Below are positions 57,201 to 64,000 of a DNA stretch of 64,000 nucleotides, piece by piece. Numbering within the stretch: position 1 is the stretch's first letter; each line of letters opens with the position of its first letter. This stretch comes from Hyperoodon ampullatus (taxonomy: Eukaryota > Chordata > Mammalia > Artiodactyla > Ziphiidae). The notes under the pieces were generated by a model, which saw nothing but the letters and a program-made list of their open reading frames with translations, did no database searches and had not been told where the DNA came from. The position numbers and the translations under genes were made by a program. The stretch is taken from the NCBI GenBank assembly GCA_949752795.1, contig OX457057.1, positions 7,926,632-7,990,631 on the forward strand. The letters run 5' to 3'.

Positions 57201-57416
57201 TTTTTTTGTTTTTTTGGTTTTTTTTGCGGTACGCGGGCCTCTCACTGTTATGGCCTCTCCCGTTGCGGAGCACAGGCTCCGGACGCGCAGGCTCAGCGGC
57301 CATGGCTCACGGGCCCAGCCGCTCTGCGGCATGTGGGATCTTCCCGGACCGGGGCACGAACCCGTGTCCCCTGCATTGGCAGGCAGACTCTCAACCACCG
57401 TGCCACCAGGGAAGCC
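57201..57416 (-). repeat. CHR-type SINE (first of a back-to-back pair)
   Basis: Reversed copy whose T-tract is broken by G residues. Flanked by tttagtccttt before and ttagtccttt after (57417-57426). Confidence 0.88.
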
Positions 57417-57424
57417 TTAGTCCT

Positions 57425-57544
57425 TTTTTTTTTTTTGGTTGCACTGCGTGGCATGCAGGATCTCAGTTCCCTGACCAGGGATTGAACCTGGGCCATGGCA
57501 GTGAAGGCGCCAAGTCCTAACCACTGGACCACCAGGGAACTCCC
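57425..57544 (-). repeat. Older tRNA-type SINE (second of a back-to-back pair)
   Basis: Reversed short SINE ('gactgaacctgggccatgg'-like body, head 'ccactggaccaccagggaac'), followed by tatttagttctttt (57545-57558), a slightly diverged third copy of the same target. Confidence 0.85.
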
Positions 57545-57578
57545 TATTTAGTTCTTTTGATTATCAATATTGTTTTTT

Positions 57579-57928
57579 AAAAATTAATTAATTAATTTTC
57601 GGCTACATTGGGTCCTTGTTGCTGTGCGCAGGCTTTCTCTAGTTGTGGCGAGCAGGGGCTCCTCTTCGTTGTGGTGCGCGGGCTTCTCTTGTTACGGAGC
57701 ACGGGCTCTAGGTGTGCTGGCTCAGTAGTTGTGGCTTGTGGGCTTCAGTAGTTGTGGCATGTGGGCTTGGTAGTTGTGGCTCGCAGGCTCTAGAGCGCAG
57801 GCTCAGTAGTTGTGGCGCATGGGCTTAGTTGCTCCGCAGCATGTGGGATCTTCCTGGACCAGGGCTCGAACCCATGTTCTCTGCATTAGCAGGCAGATTC
57901 TTAACCACTGCGCCACCAGTGAAGCCCG
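57579..57928 (-). repeat. Long CHR-type SINE (CHRL-like)
   Basis: Reversed extended variant with an (AATT)n-type tail. Flanks atcaatattgtt and gtcagtattgtt. Confidence 0.83.
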
Positions 57929-58087
57929 TCAGTATTGTTGTTTTTTTTTCCCCAGTATTGTTTTTTTAAACCCGTGTCACTTGTGATCACAAGGTAAAAG
58001 GGTGGGTGTTTGGAAATGGTCCTTTTTACTTTTTAAAGGTGATTTTCTCCAGAAACACAGTTTATGTGACTTTTGTCTGGCTCTTTT

Positions 58088-58296
58088 TTTTTTTTTTTTT
58101 TTTTGCAGTATGCGGGTCTCTCACTGTTGTGGCCTCTCCCATTGCGGAGCACAGGCTCCGGACGCGCAGGCTCAGCGGCCATGGCTCACGGGCCCAGCCG
58201 CTCCGCGGCATGTGGGATCTTTCCAGACCAGGGCACGAACCCGTGTCCCCTGCATTGGCAGGCGGACTCTCAACCACTGCGCCACCAGGGAAGCCC
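58088..58296 (-). repeat. CHR-type SINE
   Basis: Reversed full copy with exact duplication tgtctggctctttt at 58074-58087 and 58297-58310. Confidence 0.92.
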
Positions 58297-58310
58297 TGTC
58301 TGGCTCTTTT

Positions 58311-60315
58311 GTAATTATATTGGGCAGAAGTTTTGCTTGAGAGGAAAACCCGACTACTCCTCCAAAACACTTCAGTTGTGTGTCCTCTGTTTTAGTTTGT
58401 GAGAGATGATGCTTCCAGGAGTCCCAGGTCTGCTGTCTTCTCCTTGGGGTTTATTAGGGGTCCAGGGCATGCCTTTTCCCTGTTGGGGCGACAGGAGTAA
58501 AGAAAAGGGCCTGGCAGTCACAGAGCCCTTCCTGTGCGCCAGCTGCTGCTCTGGGCGCTCCATATAGTTCTCCTTCAAAACTTTTTCAGGGTTTTTTTGT
58601 TTATTCCCATTTTACTGATGGGAATAAGTAAAGCTAAAGCTTCAAGCTGAAGCTTGAAGACGTTAACCAACCACCCAGGATCTACTGACCAATGGAGATG
58701 GTACTCACGTTTGGAGTGGTGACTCTAGACTGGGTGAGAGAGAAAAGGTGCGTGCAGCTGGATAGAATTTATACCATCCATGCCCAGATATGATCAGCAA
58801 AAGATACCCCAGAGTCTAACTCTCAAAAGGAGATGCTGAGCTATGGTCATAGTAAAGCGTTGAATTCAAACTTCACAGTTTCAGGTTCTGCAAATAACTA
58901 ATCATTTGGTCTCAGATAATAATTGTAACACCTTTGTGTCACATCAGTGAAAGAAATGTGAATCATGAAGGCTTCCGTCCTTACAGTACATTCCAGCCAA
59001 AAGATCTGTATGTTAGCAGTTTCATTTTCAGGTAAGCTGTCTTTAAACGCCTCATCACGGAGAGTTTTGAGACTAGATACTGTGGACTTCCCAAAGGTTG
59101 ACAAATCTAGACTTGCATCCTGATTTCATAACTCTAATAGCTGTATGACTTTCTGAAACTTTGTGTTCTTATCAGTGAAAGAGAGTTAATACCTCTTGCA
59201 GCAATGTTATATGAGACAATAAAAGGAAATTGGTAGAACCATTATAACGCATCTTGTTTCTATAGATTTCTGTAGCTCCAGAAACTCAGAATACACACGA
59301 CTCGAAATGATGAACCCGTGTGTGCCCTGTGGGTCCTGTCCCTGATTAGAGGGTTGTAGAGGGCCCCTCCTGGCTGGCATGGGTATTTTGACATGAAGTT
59401 TTCTAGCCAGATGAGAAAGTTGACTTGATGTTCACGTAATCTTTTGGTTTATTTGGCACATTTATGTATGACCTGTTCATATTTTAGACAAGTGGTAGTA
59501 CAACACATTTTTCGGGGATTATAACACAGGAGTGGCCAGTCTTTGTATGGAATGGCTGAGTCTACGCCCTGAGTTCTCAGGAGCTGCCCTCTACATGATG
59601 CCCTCTAATTTTTATTTCATTCAAAAAAAGTACTGGTTTACGAGCCACTAGTGAGTGGCCAGCAGCAGATGAAAAGCACTGGTTACTCTAGTGTCAGCTC
59701 ATGAGAATTGTGGGATCTCCGCTCCTCCTCGTACCCACGACATCAGAGTCTGCATTTTAATCTTAATAAGGTGATTTGGGTCCACATCACAGTTTGGGAA
59801 GGCCTGGGCCAGAGGACAGTGTCTGGCCTGCTGGGCGGGGAGGCGGTGCTGGGGAGCCATCACTCAGATCACCCTTGCCTGCGGTTTGGAGACCAGTGGG
59901 TGCTGAGCGCCTCCCTGAGCCCTCACCGTCTCCTTGTTTCTTCTGCCCAAGCAGATTCAGTCATACTTTTACGTGGGCAAAATTGCAGGTTTTAAGCACC
60001 TTATCCAGGGCTCATTTTGTATTGTGTTAAATCACTTGGTTTTGTTCTCATGGCTTCCTGCTTGCTTGGGCATAATTATGAGCAGGTAGAACTTCTTCAG
60101 AGGCAAGTGCACTCTGCATTCTAAAGTAGGAGCAAATCCACTCTCAACACAGGAAGAGATCTGAGGCTTTAATGAAGGGGTTAAATCCAATCCGAGAGCA
60201 CTTTTGTGGGCACTGATTGCTCAGGCTTATGCGTCACTGCTTGAGTGTGAAGGAAGAGGGGATACAGGCTTTAGACAGCCACATACACAAAAAAACAGCT
60301 GCAGGTTGAGCTTAA
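58311..60315. other. CENPS-CORT spacer
   Basis: No young repeat or coding exon is recognisable. The stretch should contain the CORT promoter; the only motif I note is a CRE/AP-1-like TGCGTCA at 60230. Confidence 0.5.
60230..60236 (-). promoter_or_regulatory. CRE/AP-1-like heptamer upstream of CORT
   Basis: TGCGTCA (TGACGCA on the minus strand) is an ATF/CREB- or AP-1-type half-variant site, 200 bases before the CORT start. The related somatostatin gene is known to be driven by a CRE. A seven-base match may be chance. Confidence 0.3.
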
Positions 60316-60429
60316 AATAACCCCCTGGTCTCCAAAGAAGAGACCCAAGTCCACAACACACTGATTTCGGGGCTGCCAAGCAGGATGAGCAGCCGCAGGG
60401 CTGGAGAGAAGTGCCAGTCCGCCTGCAGG

Positions 60430-62024
60430 ATGCTGCCGCCCCTCTGCCTGCTGCTGCTGCTGCCGCTGCCCTCGGGGGCCACCGCTGCCCTTACCCTGGA
60501 GGGTGGCCTCGCCGGCCACGACAGCGGGGTGAGTAGTCTGACTCGGCCCCTCAGCTGCCCTGTGCACTTGTGGGTTGTCTCTTTCCTTGGCACATTTGGC
60601 CACCCCTATGGATTCCCCAGCATCTCCACGGCTGAGTGTATGTACAGGACAGACTGCAGGGCTGGACTCTGCAGTGTGCCCCTCAGCTGCCCTGTGCCGT
60701 GATGTCCATATAGACCATTGATTCTTGTTTACCTTCAGTTGTTAGGAAGTTTGTTAGAAAGCTCTGAAACTAAGGGGAGCTTCTTCGAGCTGGCAGCCTC
60801 CATCTGCTAGTCTTTGAAACATTGAGTGATTACACCAGTCTATTGCAGTGCAATCATGGAGCTGCCACTGTGGTATTAGTCACACATACTTCTAGAATCT
60901 TAATTTATATATACAGCACATGTTCTCACTGGCTCAGATTAATTGACATCATTACATTTTCCATTGTGAGAATTTGTAATTTCATGACATGACTTATTTT
61001 TCTCTTTTTCCCATTTTGAAAAAGTTCCAAGAAAGAGTACATAAAGTTGACCATTAAAAATGGATTTTTCTCTGAAATTATCAGATGAGTTCCAGACAAG
61101 TCATTCATCATCAGATTACTCCTAGAAGCTTTCTAAGGAGTTTGAAAAGCCAGAATATAACGTCTCAAGCTGATCTGTCTCGAAAAGCAATTTGTGGACA
61201 GCCGGGAGGAAGACCAGAGATGGGAAAACTAAGCTAAATTAGCCTGATCCACCTTGGGGGGCTTCTTAGCTGCCAGGCACTTGTCAGGGAAAATGATAGA
61301 TTTCTTGACCTCTTCTAATTAAGAACCTCAGCAAAGATTAGGGGCAAAACAAGCAGATTTTCCTTGATTGAAAAATTTCAACTTCCCTTGATTGAAAATT
61401 TTCAACTTCTTTTCTCTAATTAGAGCAATTTCGTTAAGGTGTTCTCTTAACTTCTCCTTTATTTATTTATTTATTTATTTGTGGTACGCGGGCCTCTCAC
61501 TGCTGTGGCCTCTCCCGTTGCGGAGCACAGGCTCTGGACACGCAGGCTCAGCGGCCATGGCTCACGGGCCCAGCCGCTCCGCGGCATGTGGGATCTTCCC
61601 GGACCAGGGCACGAACCCGTGTCCCCTGCATCGGCAGGCGGACTCTCAACCACTGCGCCACCGGGGAAGCCCTTAACTTCTCCTTTAAATAGAAATGTGA
61701 TTTATTGTTCTGGAGCTTTTTTTTTTAAAGGAATTATGTATCTTAATGCTGGCTGAACCAGGTGGTTGATTTGTCTTTCCTTTGTTCTCTGCTTCTTTTT
61801 AAAAGCATATGCAGGAAGTGGCAGAAATACAGAAAAACAGCCTGTTGACTTTCCTTGCGTGGTGGTATGAGTGGGCCTCCCAGGCCAGGGCAGTGTCCTT
61901 TGTAGGAGGGGAAGCCAGGGAGGTGTCCAAACGGCAGGAAGTCCTGCCCCTCCAACAGTCCGCTCGCCGAGATAAAACGCCCTGCAAGAATTTCTTCTGG
62001 AAGACCTTCTCCTCCTGCAAATAA
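60430..62024 (+). CDS. CORT: CORT, preprocortistatin
   Basis: This is the precursor of cortistatin, a secreted somatostatin-like cyclic neuropeptide that binds somatostatin receptors and promotes slow-wave sleep. Coding exons are 60430-60528 and 61806-62024 (stop TAA 62022-62024), GT-AG, 105 residues as in human. The start gives a Leu-rich signal peptide (MLPPLCLLLLLPLPSGATA). The middle contains SLLTFLAWWYEWASQA, close to human. A Lys-Arg pair near residues 75-76 precedes QEVLPLQQ and would yield a 29-residue form. Arg87-Arg88 precedes the terminal DKTPCKNFFWKTFSSCK. The cysteines at 93 and 104 form the ring, and the receptor-binding Phe-Trp-Lys-Thr is intact at 97-100. There is no Gly for amidation. 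An upstream in-frame ATG at 60385 would add 15 residues (MSSRRAGEKCQSACR) and bury the signal peptide, so I prefer 60430. Confidence 0.95.
61461..61672 (-). repeat. CHR-type SINE with (TTTA)n tail
   Basis: Reversed copy in the single CORT coding intron, 134 bases before exon 2. Exact duplication ttaacttctccttt at 61447-61460 and 61673-61686. Confidence 0.92.
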
Positions 62025-62062
62025 AACCCTACCCATAATTACTCATGCAAAGAAGTGTAACG

Positions 62063-62068
62063 AATAAA
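62063..62068 (+). terminator. CORT poly(A) signal AATAAA
   Basis: Hexamer 38 bases after the CORT stop, giving a very short 3' UTR. A GT-rich region (cagctgtgatctttctt) follows. Confidence 0.85.
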
Positions 62069-62089
62069 ATGTATTAATCAGCTGTGATC

Positions 62090-64000
62090 TTTCTTCTTTA
62101 CGCAGTTGTCTTCTCTTTCTCGTGTAATTTGAAAAGTAGTTTTTATTTAAACTCCAAAAACACCCAATACGGAGTGTCTTGAGTAATTTGGAAACCAAAG
62201 AGAGTATTTTTGATGAAGATTTTTGTGGCTTTTTCCATTATTGTCAGTGCAGCCGTGGGGCTTTCCTTCCACCTTCATTATGTGCTTAGAGGTTGTTCCG
62301 TCCTTGTCTTCCTTGCTTTGATTTAAAATAGCTAAAAGCCACATATTTAAGTGTTCAGAATAACATTACAGTTTATTTTGATATAAACTGTCTAATTTAA
62401 ACAATATTTCCCCTCATATTAAAAGCAATTTTTAACATTGTGCTCAAAGAACAAAATGATTGTTCCTCATGTTTTAGCTAAAATTAATTTAAAAACAAAT
62501 GCCAGCTATTAAGGCAGACAGCATCATGTTTACATGCTTATAAAAGTTACATTCGAAAATGCGGTTAAACAGTACCTGTACTGATTTTAACTAGTAAGTT
62601 AATATTAATTTGTTACAATTCTTTTTATGGAGGAGAGCTTCAGGCTTATTTCAGATCAAGCATAGTGAGCAGCAGCCCAGCCTGTAGCCTGATTGCCTCC
62701 ACTGCTAATACAAGGACTTCCAGAGTCACAGGATCCGGACTTCATTTGGAGACCGATGCATATGTATTGATATGTGTATAACTGTTATATTTCCCCTTTC
62801 CCCAGTAATTTCCCACAGAAGTGAGTAAGTGGTGGGTAAACGAGGGGGAGATTCTTTTCTGTGTGATACAATGCAGAGCGACTGTTGAGGCCCATGTGGA
62901 CCAGCATCTGGGTCCCCTGAGATGGAGGCAGGAGTAAAGAAGTGCTCAGTTCCAAACCCTAATCAAATTTCAGTTCTCCCCTGGAGCCCTGAAATCCTTC
63001 CTTGATTTTACACGTATTGTTTATGGCTCTTGAATCACAGACTCTAAAGAAAACTTCCAGCGTGAGGTTTTTCAGATGCTAATCTTTGAAGCTTAGAGAT
63101 TCAAACCTGGAGTTACAGAAAGTTTCTGAGGGTCAGGGCTATTATCAGGAAAACGGGCAAAGGCTGGCTGGAGGGAGGGCATTGTGATACTTTCTTCTCT
63201 GGACACCAGGGGAGCAGACTCGGAGTATGACTGCTGACCGTTCCGTTCTGTTTTCCACAGAGCTGAGCTCATATGCATAATTACTAGCTGAGTAAAGTAT
63301 AATGTGATGGAAGTGCCTTGATAGCATCCACATTTCCAAACACAGCAGCTTTCAGACCAGTAATCGGGTCAGTGCACTGGTGGAAGATGCCTGCCTGAAA
63401 GGCCAGCTAACCTTCAGAACTGAAGATTCTTTTAGAAGAAAAGCATGCTCACTGTTTTTCAGTTTCAGTTGGGGTCATACATACACAGTCCTTAAGACTG
63501 GAGATTGTAACTTTTTTTTTTTTTTTGGCTGCACCGTGTAGCCTGCGGGATCTTAGTTCCCTGACCAGGGATCGAACCTGTGACCCTGCAGTGGAAGCAC
63601 GGAGTCTTAACCACTGGACCACCAGGGACGGCCCTGTAACTTTTAATTAAGTAATATCTGAAGGAAATGAAGCTATGCTAATGACCCTGCCAGGAAATTC
63701 ATCAAGTTTAAGCCTACCTTAGTGCAGTGGCCTTGAGAAAATGTTAACTGGCATCAACTGCATGTTAGACTAGAGTACAATGCTCATGATTAATAGACTA
63801 GGGTAAAATGGGTAAATTAGGGTGACTTCCTACCATCTTATAGTCTACCTTTGTGTAGTTTGATATAGTCAAATGTGTAGATCTAGGACATCAAGACCTG
63901 GACAGCTTCTAATTCATTCTCTTGCATTTATTTCCAGTATTTGTCACCAGAATAGATCCTTAACTGCTAAGGAAGAACTGATGCGGCATAAGCATTCGAC
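62090..64000. other. Region downstream of CORT
   Basis: By synteny the next gene should be DFFA on the minus strand. I see no DFFA coding sequence here; the stretch may be spacer or the start of its 3' UTR. Only one SINE (63516-63634) is recognisable. Confidence 0.5.
63516..63634 (-). repeat. Older tRNA-type SINE
   Basis: Reversed short SINE ('ggctgcaccgtgtagcctgc', 'ctgaccagggatcgaacctg', 'ccactggaccaccagggacg') with flanks tgtaactttt before and after (63635-63644). Confidence 0.83.

Noticed and set aside
62147..62344. DFFA coding sequence expected by synteny
   Set aside because: The minus-strand frame here does not resemble DFFA as I know it, and no splice structure is visible.

Overview
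This window is a vertebrate nuclear, mammalian, almost certainly cetacean (whale or dolphin) segment. Coding capacity sits in short GT-AG exons separated by long introns. The intervening DNA holds many young tRNA-derived SINEs of the CHR type, the family that expanded in cetaceans, most with intact target-site duplications. Older MIR, L2, L1, MER5 and MER20-like repeats lie beneath them. The gene order KIF1B - PGD - CENPS - CORT, all on the + strand, is that of human 1p36.22 as I remember it. All comparisons to human or rodent proteins are from memory; no alignment or search was run.

Layout. (1) 816-11718: the last eight coding exons of KIF1B, encoding the C-terminal 360 residues including the PH domain, and a 3' UTR of about 4.3 kb with two Pumilio-type motifs near its poly(A) signal. 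(2) 11719-22350: a gene-free spacer of L2, MIR, a long decayed L1 and SINEs. (3) 22350-38470: complete PGD (6-phosphogluconate dehydrogenase), 13 coding exons, 483 residues, starting in a CpG island. (4) 38474-45440: a repeat-rich spacer with two DNA-transposon relics and a probable solitary LTR. (5) 45440-57090: complete CENPS (MHF1), 5 coding exons, 138 residues, starting in a second CpG island with a CTCF-like motif. Its first intron carries a 14-copy, 33-bp minisatellite. (6) 60430-62070: complete CORT (preprocortistatin), 2 coding exons, 105 residues. (7) 62071-64000: downstream DNA in which I see only one SINE.

The genes do not form a functional pathway; they are neighbours by conserved synteny. 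KIF1B moves cargo along axons, PGD makes NADPH in the pentose phosphate pathway, CENPS is a histone-fold kinetochore and Fanconi-pathway protein, and CORT is a somatostatin-like neuropeptide. CENPS and CORT are close and co-oriented, and in human they are known to give read-through transcripts.

I found no undescribed coding system. The most unusual structures are the in-register 33-bp minisatellite in CENPS intron 1, an exact 189-bp tandem duplication in PGD intron 6, three places where two SINEs sit back to back sharing one target sequence, a roughly 200-bp hairpin-forming transposon relic, and an in-frame extension upstream of the CORT start that resembles the one I recall from human.
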